A stretch of 7,412 nucleotides of DNA from Burkholderiales bacterium UBA4615 (GTDB lineage Bacteria; Pseudomonadota; Gammaproteobacteria; Burkholderiales; Burkholderiaceae_E): positions 1-7,412 of the forward strand of contig DGIT01000093.1 in the NCBI GenBank assembly GCA_002386465.1, read 5' to 3'. Below, one piece after another: positions 1-6,581 of this stretch. Below the pieces are notes generated by a model. That model worked only from the letters and a program-made list of their open reading frames with translations, was not told the DNA's origin and made no database searches. Every line of letters starts with the position of its first letter. Position 1 is the first letter of the stretch. A program made the translations under genes and the position numbers.

Positions 1-469
1 CCGAGGTATGACCGGGCATGTGGAAGGCGCGAATGCGCGCACCACCCACGTCCCAGGTAGCCCCGTCGCTGTAGGCCTGGGCATCAGGCCGGGCGGTCCA
101 GCTGAAGTCGCGCTGCACCTTGATTTTCATGTCATCAAGGACCTTCTGCGGATAGCCGTAGTGGCGCGCCAGCCCTTCCCAGCTGCGGGCCGCCTGCACA
201 TCAGCCTCGTGCACATGCACGGCCGCCCGCTTAATGCGATGCAGTCCACACACATGGTCTTCATGGACATGCCCGAGAATGCACAGGTCCGCATCGTCAA
301 ATGCCGCACCGATCCGGTTGGCCACCGGCGGCGAATCGAAGACCGCTCGGGTGTCGGTGCCGCGCACGATCACCTGGTTGCCATCGGGGTACTTGCCGTT
401 CTTTTCCCCAAAAAACACGGTGACCGGGCCGAAGTCGAGCGAAGGCACAGAGGAAGCAGAAGTATTCAT
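1..469 (-). CDS. Metallo-beta-lactamase-fold hydrolase, N-terminal 156 residues (3' end outside window)
   Basis: This gene reads leftwards from an ATG at 469-467 and is still open at the window edge, giving 156 visible residues. The diagnostic MBL zinc motif HxHxDH is present as H67-V-H69-E-D71-H72 inside GHVHEDHVCGL, after a beta-strand-rich N-terminus. A second ligand block, MPGHTS, places the expected third-site histidine at H154. An 82-residue gap between these blocks fits the family. MBL-fold proteins are di-metal hydrolases acting on esters, thioesters, lactams, lactones or phosphodiesters; the substrate cannot be told here. No signal peptide is evident, so it is probably cytoplasmic. 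The start codon overlaps the stop of the upstream transporter gene (ATGA, 466-469), and an AAGG lies 8 nt before the ATG within that gene. This indicates translational coupling and a shared transcript. The missing C-terminus would help to assign a subfamily. Confidence 0.9.
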   Translation of the reverse strand, partial: MNTSASSVPSLDFGPVTVFFGEKNGKYPDGNQVIVRGTDTRAVFDSPPVANRIGAAFDDADLCILGHVHEDHVCGLHRIKRAAVHVHEADVQAARSWEGLARHYGYPQKVLDDMKIKVQRDFSWTARPDAQAYSDGATWDVGGARIRAFHMPGHTS

Positions 470-1350
470 GAGCGAGACCTTGCGAACGAAGGGGTGACCA
501 GGCCCAGGGTGAGCGCAGTGCCGATCAGCACCACGGCACACCCCAGCACCATACGCAAGGTGATGGGTTCGCTCAGATACAGCGCACCCAACACCATGGT
601 GACGGCCGGGATCAGGAAGGTGACCGAGGTGGCGCGCACCGCCCCAATGGCACTGATCAGACCGTAATACAGAATAAAACCCAGCCCTGAGGACGCCACG
701 CCCAAAAACGCCACTTCGGCCCAGGCTTTGAGAGAAGGCGGCTCGGCAGGCCAGGTCATCGCGGCAACGGGCGCCAGCACCAGCGCTGCTGCGGAAATGG
801 CACCGGTGGCCGTGGCCAGCGGGTCGACCCCGGCCAGCTTGACCCGCGCAAAGTTGGACGACACGCCCCAGAGCACGGTCATGGCAATCGTGATCAGAAT
901 GGCCACCGACGCATCGTCACGCACACCCACCTTGTCCCAGACCAGCACCGCCACGCCCGCCAGTCCAATCACCAACCCGGCGGCCCGCAAGGGCGGGATC
1001 GGCTCACGCAACCAGATCCATCCCACAATGGCTGAGAAGATCGGCGCGGCTGACTGGATCACTGCCATCATGCCGGCCGTAATCGAAAGCGCCGCATAAC
1101 CCAGACCGATGAAGGGCAGCGCGGTGAAGGCAATGCCCATTACCGCGATCGGCTTCCAGTGCTGGCGCATGGGCGCCAGACCGCCGCGCCACAAGGTCAG
1201 CGGGAGCAGAACCAGCAGGCTGCCGAGTGCCATGCGCAAAAAAATCATCGGTCCAGCGCCAAACGCCGGTGCGGAAGAGCGCATCAACAGGTAGGCACCG
1301 CCCCAGAGCAGGGCGAGCAACAACAGTCGGGCAATGTCTGGTGGGCGCAT
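466..1350 (-). CDS. DMT superfamily (EamA-type) transporter, 294 residues
   Basis: The product is a small, very hydrophobic inner-membrane protein of the length usual for DMT/EamA permeases (about 290-300 residues). About ten transmembrane helices can be drawn as two tandem EamA repeats, roughly residues 7-138 and 150-283. Each repeat ends in a recognisable block: PIFSAIVGWIWLREPI (about 103-118) and IPAVTMVLGALYLSEPIT (about 247-264). Members export amino acids, metabolites or drugs by proton-coupled antiport; the substrate here is unknown. The ATG at 1350 is the only plausible start: the first helix begins at about residue 7, and no other in-frame ATG, GTG or TTG lies between it and an upstream stop. 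No good Shine-Dalgarno is visible. The gene is first in a unit with the MBL-fold gene (4-bp overlap) and is transcribed away from the tetR/RND operon, from the intergenic region holding the inverted repeat. A shared repressor is therefore plausible. Confidence 0.93.
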   Translation of the reverse strand: MRPPDIARLLLLALLWGGAYLLMRSSAPAFGAGPMIFLRMALGSLLVLLPLTLWRGGLAPMRQHWKPIAVMGIAFTALPFIGLGYAALSITAGMMAVIQSAAPIFSAIVGWIWLREPIPPLRAAGLVIGLAGVAVLVWDKVGVRDDASVAILITIAMTVLWGVSSNFARVKLAGVDPLATATGAISAAALVLAPVAAMTWPAEPPSLKAWAEVAFLGVASSGLGFILYYGLISAIGAVRATSVTFLIPAVTMVLGALYLSEPITLRMVLGCAVVLIGTALTLGLVTPSFARSRS

Positions 1351-1431
1351 GGGAAAGGTCGTGTCAGCCCCCGATGATGCCTGCCATCGACCAGCTCACC
1401 CAGTCAGACGTTCCACCTTGAGCATTCATTA

Positions 1432-1459
1432 TTGACTCATCGGTCAGTAAGGCTGTACT
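1432..1459 (+). promoter_or_regulatory. Candidate sigma-70 promoter for the tetR-RND operon
   Basis: A -35 element TTGACT (1432-1437, 5 of 6 matches to TTGACA) is followed after 16 bp by TGTACT (1454-1459, 4 of 6 matches to TATAAT). The predicted transcript start is near 1466. The -35 lies inside the left operator arm, the -10 in the spacer, and the start within the right arm. A repressor on either arm would block polymerase. The call rests on hexamer matching only. Confidence 0.5.
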
Positions 1460-1479
1460 CTTGCTGACCGATGAGTCAA
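1452..1479 (-). promoter_or_regulatory. Candidate sigma-70 promoter for the DMT transporter-MBL unit
   Basis: Because the repeat is perfect, the minus strand carries the same TTGACT -35 (1479-1474) in the right arm. After 16 bp the best available -10 is TACAGC (1457-1452), only 3 of 6 matches, so this promoter looks weaker than the one facing tetR. If real, its -10 overlaps that of the opposite promoter, and its start would fall near 1445 in the left arm. Confidence 0.3.
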
Positions 1480-1533
1480 TAAGACGGACCGCGATCCTGT
1501 CCTTTTGTCGTCTCCCGCTTCATTTTCCCTCCG

Positions 1534-1575
1534 ATGCTGCCCCGACCGCTTTTGCGCTTTGTTCGCCCCGCATGA
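1534..1575 (+). CDS. Possible 13-residue leader ORF overlapping the tetR start
   Basis: An ATG at 1534 opens a 13-codon frame, MLPRPLLRFVRPA, rich in Arg, Pro and Leu. Its TGA (1573-1575) overlaps the tetR ATG (1572-1574) as ATGA. It lies in the predicted tetR leader, and the tetR start has no clear Shine-Dalgarno of its own, so reinitiation coupling is conceivable. The leader ORF also lacks a purine-rich ribosome-binding site (CCCTCCG precedes it). An open frame this short is common by chance, so confidence is low. Confidence 0.2.
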   Translation: MLPRPLLRFVRPA

Positions 1576-2258
1576 CGCCTCCGGCTTCTCCTCATCACCA
1601 CGACACATCGGCCGCGCACCCAGGCCCGGGCGCGCCGCGCTGGGCCCGACGCAAAGACCAGCGGCCTTCTGAAGTGCTGGCGGCCGCGCTCGATGTCTTT
1701 GTGCGACGCGGCTATGCGGCGACGCGGCTCGAGGATGTCGCCAGCCGGGCAGGGGTGTCGAAGGGCACGGTGTACCTGTACTTCTCCAACAAGGAAGAGC
1801 TGTTCAAGGCTCTGGTGCGCGAAACGATCGTGGTCGAAATCGACCGCTTCGGGCGCGAAATGGCCGACTCAACCGTTCCGGCGGCCGAGCAGATCCGCGC
1901 CGCCCTGTTTCGCTGGTGGGATGTCTTTGGCAGCACTCAGCTAGGGGGCATTGCCAAGCTGATCATTGCTGAGGCGGGAAACTTTCCGGCGCTCGCGCAG
2001 TTTTTTCATGACGAAGTCTTCGGTCCAAGTCAGCGGCTGATCGAACACATTCTGGAAAGTGGCATGGCTCGCGGCGAACTGCGCCGCACGGACGCTGCGG
2101 TCATGGCCCGCCTGCTGCTCGCGCCGCTGCTGATGAAAACGCTTTGGCAGCAATCGTTCGTGCAGCACTGCAAAGTTGACTCAGACATCGAACCCCAGCG
2201 CCTGCTGGCGACCCACCTGGACATGACGCTGTCCTATCTTTCTTTCGATCGCACATGA
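1572..2258 (+). CDS. TetR/AcrR-family transcriptional repressor of the RND operon, 228 residues
   Basis: The N-terminal TetR DNA-binding domain spans about residues 33-80. It contains the family pattern A-L-D-V-F-x-R-x-G-Y-A-A-T, then E-D-V-A-S-R-A-G-V-S-K-G-T-V-Y-L-Y-F and N-K-E-E-L-F. The remainder is a helical ligand-binding and dimerisation domain; the segment KLIIAEAGNFPALAQFF resembles the AefR-like C-terminal type. I chose the ATG at 1572, which leaves a Pro/His-rich tail of about 32 residues before the HTH. A longer frame from a TTG at 1461 would begin inside the operator and add 37 residues of non-domain sequence. The stop overlaps the adaptor start by 4 bp (ATGA, 2255-2258), so repressor and pump are translated together. 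It probably binds the 1429-1482 repeat, represses its own operon, and is released by a pump substrate; this is inferred from family and position. Confidence 0.93.
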   Translation: MTPPASPHHHDTSAAHPGPGAPRWARRKDQRPSEVLAAALDVFVRRGYAATRLEDVASRAGVSKGTVYLYFSNKEELFKALVRETIVVEIDRFGREMADSTVPAAEQIRAALFRWWDVFGSTQLGGIAKLIIAEAGNFPALAQFFHDEVFGPSQRLIEHILESGMARGELRRTDAAVMARLLLAPLLMKTLWQQSFVQHCKVDSDIEPQRLLATHLDMTLSYLSFDRT

Positions 2259-3436
2259 AACGATTCGCAGCAGCAGCCGTCGTGCTCGCTCTGGCCGCCG
2301 GATGGTGGGGGTGGGGGCGTACCCGTACCGCAGCCGCCCCCGCAGCGGCCCAAACGGCCCCGCAGGCCGTCGCGCCCGCACCACTTGAATTCTCCGCTGC
2401 CGACATCGTGACGGTCACGCCCGGGCCGCTCGCCCGCAACGTACCCATCACCGGGACCTTGCGACCGGTCAATCAGACCATCGTCAAGGCGAAGGTCGCC
2501 GGCGAATTGCGCGAGCTGCAGGTCCGTGAAGGGGATCCTGTGAAGCAGGGGCAAGTGCTTGGGCGTATCGATCTCACCGAATACCAGGCACGACTGGCCG
2601 AGCGCCAGGCTCAGCTTGTGGCCGCTGAATCGCAAGTCAGCCAGGCACGTCGCACACTGGACAACACCACAGCGTTGAAAGACCGCAATTTCGTCTCGCA
2701 AAGCGCACTGGATGCGGCGCGCTCGGGCTGGGAGGTGTCAGTGGGCAACCGCGATGCGGTCGCGGCCCAGCTCACGCTCGCACGCAAGGCCATGGGGGAC
2801 GCGATGCTGATCGCGCCGATCAGCGGTGTGGTGGCCGAACGCTTTGCCCAACCCGGTGAAAAGCTGCCCGTCGACGGCCGTGTCCTGTCGATCGTCGATC
2901 TCTCGCGCATGGAAATTGAAGCCCCAGTGCCAGCCGCGGAAATTGGGTCCGTGCGCATCGGCCAGTCGATCACTCTGAAGGTGGAAGGCGTCTCGCAGGC
3001 GCAGATCGGAAAGATTGTGCGCATTGCGCCAGCCACGCAGGCGGGCACCCGTTCGGTCCCGGTCTATATCGCCATGGAAAACCGCGACCCCAGCGTGCGC
3101 GCAGGCTTGTTCGCTCAGGGCCGCCTGGCAATCGATCAGCGCGAAGGCGTGATGACTGTGCCCGCAGCAGCGATCCGTGATGCCGGTGCGCGCACGTTTG
3201 TGTACGCCATCGTGGCCGACAAGCTCGTTGAGCGCGATGTGCAAACCGGCCTGCGCGACGACTCACGCCGTGGCGGCGATCGCGTGGAGATTGTCTCCGG
3301 TGTAAGCGCAGGCGACCGAATCGTCGCCACCAACCTCGGGCGACTGCGCGTTGACAGCCCGGTGCGCATCCTGGCTTCGCGCGCTGAGGCCGGCACCGCG
3401 CCGGCCGGCAGCCCGCCTTCAAACGCGAATCGCTGA
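2255..3436 (+). CDS. RND efflux periplasmic adaptor (membrane fusion protein, HlyD/AcrA type), 393 residues
   Basis: This is the periplasmic link of a tripartite efflux pump, bridging the inner-membrane RND protein and an outer-membrane channel. The N-terminus has a charged start and a hydrophobic stretch (about 4-20), a signal sequence or membrane anchor. It has no lipobox cysteine, so it is not an AcrA-like lipoprotein. An Ala/Pro-rich linker (about 25-45) follows. The first lipoyl half (about 75-105) contains VAGELRELQVREGDPVKQGQ and the alpha-hairpin covers about 108-178. The second lipoyl half (about 185-210) contains LIAPISGVVAERFAQPGE. Beta-barrel and membrane-proximal domains follow (about 217-375), with the family-typical TVPAAAIRD at 301-309. 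The tail is Ala/Pro/Ser-rich. Length is normal for the family. It overlaps tetR by 4 bp and precedes the RND gene by 12 bp. Confidence 0.95.
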   Translation: MKRFAAAAVVLALAAGWWGWGRTRTAAAPAAAQTAPQAVAPAPLEFSAADIVTVTPGPLARNVPITGTLRPVNQTIVKAKVAGELRELQVREGDPVKQGQVLGRIDLTEYQARLAERQAQLVAAESQVSQARRTLDNTTALKDRNFVSQSALDAARSGWEVSVGNRDAVAAQLTLARKAMGDAMLIAPISGVVAERFAQPGEKLPVDGRVLSIVDLSRMEIEAPVPAAEIGSVRIGQSITLKVEGVSQAQIGKIVRIAPATQAGTRSVPVYIAMENRDPSVRAGLFAQGRLAIDQREGVMTVPAAAIRDAGARTFVYAIVADKLVERDVQTGLRDDSRRGGDRVEIVSGVSAGDRIVATNLGRLRVDSPVRILASRAEAGTAPAGSPPSNANR

Positions 3437-3448
3437 GACCCGCCTGCC

Positions 3449-6400
3449 ATGTGGTTCACGCGCGTCTCGATTGCCAACCCGGTTCTGGCCACCATGATGA
3501 TGCTGGCCTTCGTGGTCCTGGGCCTGTTTTCCTACAACCGCCTGCCGGTCGACCAGTTCCCCGACATCAACTTTCCGGTCGTGGTGGTCTCCACCGAATA
3601 TCCGGGCGCCTCGCCCGAGATCGTCGAGAGCGATGTCAGCCGCAAGATCGAAGAGCAGGTCAACACGATCAGCGGCATCAATCGGCTGTCGTCGCGTTCG
3701 TATGAAGGCGCCTCGGTCGTCATCATCGAATTCGATCTGGTCACCGATGCCGCACGCGCCGCACAGGATGTGCGTGAAAAAGTGGCGCTGGTGAAAGTCG
3801 GGTTCAAGAAGGAAGTCAAAGAACCCATCATCTCGCGTGTCAACCCGGACGAAGCGCCGGTCATCTCACTGGCCATTCGCTCGGCCACGCGCGACGCACG
3901 CGAACTCACGACCCTGGCCGATCAGGTGGTGAAGCGGCGCATTGAAAATGCGCGCGGCGTGGGACGTGTGAGCGTAGTGGGTGGGGTGAAGCGCGAAGTG
4001 CAGGTGGTGGTCAGGCCTGCAGAAATGGAGTCGCTCAAAATCGGCGTCGACCAGATTCTGGGGGCGCTGCGCAACGAAAATCAGGAACTGCCTGCGGGCA
4101 GCGTGGTCACCCGCGATCGCGAGCAGGCTGTGCAGTTGCGCGGTCGTATTGGCTCGGTGGCTGACTTCGAGCGCATTGTGGTGGCCCGTCGCGGTGGCCA
4201 GCCGGTCTATCTCTCGCAAGTGGCCACACTCATCGATGGCCAGGAAGAACGCGAGTCCATGGCCCTGGTGGATGGCGAGCGCGCCATCTCGCTTGACATC
4301 GTGAAATCGCAGGGCGAAAACACCATCGCCGTGGTCGATGACGTCAAGCGCATTGTCGAGGGGCTCACCAGGCAACTGCCTGACGATGTCAAGGTCACGG
4401 TGGTGCGTGACCAGTCCACCTCGATTCGCAATTCGGTAGCCGGGGTCAAGCGCAACATCATCGAGGGTGCGCTGCTTACGGTACTGATCGTGTTCCTCTT
4501 TCTGGCCTCGTGGCGCTCGACGGTCATCACCGGCCTGACGCTACCCATCTCACTGATCGGCACGTTCCTGGTGATGTACGCGATGGGCTTCACCATCAAC
4601 CTGGTGACCTTGCTTGCGCTGTCGATTTGCGTGGGCCTGCTGATCGACGACGCGATCGTGGTGCGCGAAAACATCGTGCGCCATCAGGCCATGGGTAAGC
4701 ATCATCGGCAGGCCTCGCTTGATGGCACGGCCGAAATCGGGCTGGCGGTGACCGCCACAACCCTGACCATCGTGGCGGTGTTTCTGCCCGTGGGTTTCAT
4801 GGGCGGGATCATCGGACGCTTTTTCAAGCAGTTCGGGGTTACGGTGGCGTTTGCGGTGCTGCTGTCGATGTTCATCAGCTTCACACTCGACCCGATGCTG
4901 TCCTCGGTCTGGAATGATCCGGATGCACATGGCGCGCGAGGCAATGGGCCGCTTGCACGCTTTTTGCGCGGCTTCGATCGGCTGATGCGCAAGCTTGAGA
5001 ACGGTTACGTGGCCGTGCTGCGCTGGGGTCTGGCTAACCGCTGGAAAACGCTGGGACTGGCTCTACTGTCGTTGGTGGCCGCCCTCGCCCTGGGCCGACA
5101 GATCGGGTCGGAGTTTGTGCCACAAGCCGACAACAACGAACTCTTCGTGCAGTTCTACACCCCGGTGGGTTCATCGCTCGACCTCACGTTGGAAAAGACG
5201 CGGCAGGTGGAAGCCGCGCTGCGCGAATTCCCTGAAACGATGTTCACCTACGCCACGATCAATACCGGCACCCTGCAGGGCAAGAATTACGCCTCGGTCT
5301 TTGTGCGGCTGAAAGACCGTGCGCAACGCACGCGCGCCGTCAAGGACCTGGTCACACCGGTGCGTGCCCGACTGGCGGCCATCGCGGGTGTCACGCCAAT
5401 CAACGTCGGCGTACAAAGCACTTTCGGCAGCAAGCAGGTCGAGATCAGCATTCAAGGGCCGGATCAGAAGCAGCTTGAGGCGCTAGCTGCGCAGGCGATG
5501 GCCCAGATGCAGAGCATTCCTGGCATTGTCGACCTCGACACCAGCTCCAAACCCGCCAAGCCCATCGTCGCCGTCACGATCGAGCGCAATCTGGCCTCCG
5601 ACCTGGGGGTGGGCGTGGCGCAAGTCGGGGCCGCCTTGAGGCCGCTGCTGGCTGGTGAAGTCGCCACCACCTGGAAGGCGCCCGATGACGAGAACTACGA
5701 CGTGCGCATCCGGCTGCCGCGTGAAGAACGGCGCGGCATCGAGGACTTGGCCCGCCTCACGATTGCGTCGGCGCAGACCGATGCCAACGGTGCCCCGAAG
5801 ATGGTGCCGCTGCGGCAAGTGGCGCGCCTTGAAAGCACCGAGGGGCCCACGCAGATCAATCGCAAGAGCCTCACGCGCGAAGTGACCCTGTCGGCCAACG
5901 TGAGCGGCGCTGCGCCCGGCACGGTGGGTCTGGAGGTGCAACAGCGATTGCGCGCCATGAACCTGCCGCCGGGCTACGCCGTAGTCACCGGAGGCGCCAC
6001 CAAGGACATGCAGGAGAGCTTCGGATTTGCGCTGCAGGCCCTGCTGCTGGCGATTGTGTTCATCTACATGATTCTGGCTTCGCAATTCCGCAGCTTCATC
6101 CAGCCGGTGTCGATCATGGCCTCGTTGCCGCTGTCGCTGATCGGTGTGATGCTGGCCCTGATCGCCTGGCGCTCCACCCTCAACATGTTCTCGATCATCG
6201 GCTTCATCATGCTGATGGGCCTGGTTACCAAAAACGCCATCTTGCTGATCGACTACGCCAACCAGTTGCGCCGCGAGGGCGAGGCGCGTGCATCTGCGTT
6301 GCTCAAGGCGGCCCAGGTGCGCCTGCGGCCGATCCTCATGACCACGCTGGCGATGGTCTTCGGCATGCTGCCACTGGCAATCTCGACCGGCGAGGGTTCG

Positions 6401-6571
6401 GAGCAACGGGCGGGCATGGCCCATGCGGTGATCGGGGGGGTGATTGCATCGACCCTGCTGACCCTGCTGGTGGTGCCGGTGCTCTACGCACTCCTGGACG
6501 ATGCCGTCGCCCGACTGCGCGGCCGAAGCGGCGCCGACCGGCTAGAATCTGCTGTTGCCCCCCCAGCCTGA
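3449..6571 (+). CDS. RND-family multidrug efflux permease (HAE1 type), 1040 residues
   Basis: This is the inner-membrane, proton-driven pump of the tripartite system. It is full length for AcrB/MdtB-like proteins. It begins MWFTRVSIANPVLATMMML, the usual TM1 with N-terminal amphipathic segment, followed by the first porter loop (about 30-335). TM2-TM6 follow, with the TM4 proton-relay aspartates D400 and D401 in GLLIDDAIVVREN. The second porter loop spans about 550-855. The C-terminal TM set includes the TM10 lysine K928 in LVTKNAILLIDYAN and the block RPILMTTLAMVFGMLPLA. The DD pair marks the drug/hydrophobe class rather than the heavy-metal CzcA/CusA class. All proton-relay residues I can place are present, so the pump should be active. 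Substrates cannot be predicted. It lies 12 bp after the adaptor gene with no terminator between. A G7 run (6434-6440) and a C7 run (6558-6564) occur near its 3' end. Confidence 0.96.
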   Translation: MWFTRVSIANPVLATMMMLAFVVLGLFSYNRLPVDQFPDINFPVVVVSTEYPGASPEIVESDVSRKIEEQVNTISGINRLSSRSYEGASVVIIEFDLVTDAARAAQDVREKVALVKVGFKKEVKEPIISRVNPDEAPVISLAIRSATRDARELTTLADQVVKRRIENARGVGRVSVVGGVKREVQVVVRPAEMESLKIGVDQILGALRNENQELPAGSVVTRDREQAVQLRGRIGSVADFERIVVARRGGQPVYLSQVATLIDGQEERESMALVDGERAISLDIVKSQGENTIAVVDDVKRIVEGLTRQLPDDVKVTVVRDQSTSIRNSVAGVKRNIIEGALLTVLIVFLFLASWRSTVITGLTLPISLIGTFLVMYAMGFTINLVTLLALSICVGLLIDDAIVVRENIVRHQAMGKHHRQASLDGTAEIGLAVTATTLTIVAVFLPVGFMGGIIGRFFKQFGVTVAFAVLLSMFISFTLDPMLSSVWNDPDAHGARGNGPLARFLRGFDRLMRKLENGYVAVLRWGLANRWKTLGLALLSLVAALALGRQIGSEFVPQADNNELFVQFYTPVGSSLDLTLEKTRQVEAALREFPETMFTYATINTGTLQGKNYASVFVRLKDRAQRTRAVKDLVTPVRARLAAIAGVTPINVGVQSTFGSKQVEISIQGPDQKQLEALAAQAMAQMQSIPGIVDLDTSSKPAKPIVAVTIERNLASDLGVGVAQVGAALRPLLAGEVATTWKAPDDENYDVRIRLPREERRGIEDLARLTIASAQTDANGAPKMVPLRQVARLESTEGPTQINRKSLTREVTLSANVSGAAPGTVGLEVQQRLRAMNLPPGYAVVTGGATKDMQESFGFALQALLLAIVFIYMILASQFRSFIQPVSIMASLPLSLIGVMLALIAWRSTLNMFSIIGFIMLMGLVTKNAILLIDYANQLRREGEARASALLKAAQVRLRPILMTTLAMVFGMLPLAISTGEGSEQRAGMAHAVIGGVIASTLLTLLVVPVLYALLDDAVARLRGRSGADRLESAVAPPA
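6543..6548 (+). promoter_or_regulatory. Isolated -10-like hexamer upstream of the methyltransferase-like gene
   Basis: TAGAAT (5 of 6 matches to TATAAT) lies in the last codons of the RND gene, 34 bp before the next ATG, in otherwise very GC-rich DNA. No credible TTGACA-like -35 lies 16-18 bp upstream. It could give the downstream genes some pump-independent expression, but the evidence is one hexamer. Confidence 0.2.
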
Positions 6572-6581
6572 CCTTGTCGCC

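Larger units (their letters stand above)
1429..1482. repeat. Perfect 19-bp inverted repeat with 16-bp spacer; probable TetR-family operator pair
   Basis: The left arm at 1429-1447 reads TTATTGACTCATCGGTCAG. The right arm at 1464-1482 reads CTGACCGATGAGTCAATAA, its exact reverse complement. The 16-bp spacer is 1448-1463. Within each arm, TGAC-N6-GTCA is itself an imperfect palindrome (TGACTCATCGGTCA and its complement), a shape typical of TetR-family operators. The arrangement therefore looks like two operator copies facing each other. It lies about 90 bp upstream of the tetR ATG and about 80 bp upstream of the transporter ATG. A perfect 19-bp repeat is very unlikely by chance. Assignment to the adjacent TetR protein is inference from location. 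Confidence 0.85.
1351..1571. promoter_or_regulatory. Divergent intergenic control region between the DMT transporter and tetR genes
   Basis: This 221-bp stretch separates the two outward-facing operons. It contains the perfect inverted repeat at 1429-1482 and overlapping promoter-like hexamers. On the tetR side it leaves a leader of about 100 nt, pyrimidine-rich in its middle; on the transporter side the leader is also about 100 nt. The sequence around the repeat (about 1424-1482) is clearly more AT-rich than its surroundings, as expected for a promoter. No tRNA, terminator or convincing conserved gene was found in it. A 13-codon ORF at 1534-1575 is listed separately with low confidence. Confidence 0.8.

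Noticed and set aside
8..667. A 219-codon plus-strand frame across the MBL-fold and transporter genes
   Set aside because: It lies opposite two genes with clear motifs (HxHxDH and EamA repeats) and shows no domain of its own.
1364..1387. Short minus-strand frame (7 codons) in the transporter leader
   Set aside because: It has no ribosome-binding site and does not overlap the transporter start; a frame this short is expected by chance.
1461..1571. Upstream TTG start for tetR, giving 265 residues
   Set aside because: The TTG lies in the operator spacer, upstream of the predicted transcript start, and the added 37 residues resemble no TetR sequence. The ATG at 1572 is preferred.
3389..3409. 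GC-rich hairpin (GCCGGC repeated) near the adaptor 3' end as a possible terminator
   Set aside because: It is within coding sequence and has no following T run, and the RND gene starts 12 bp after the adaptor stop. It is more likely codon-driven Ala/Gly/Pro repetition.
5483..6424. A 313-codon open frame antisense to the RND gene
   Set aside because: The product is rich in His, Arg and Gln with no recognisable domain, and the plus-strand gene carries clear family motifs throughout. Long antisense frames are expected in GC-rich coding DNA.
6555..6581. Upstream TTG start for the methyltransferase-like gene
   Set aside because: It lies inside the RND gene, and the family N-terminus aligns with MDFERARFNM from the ATG at 6582.
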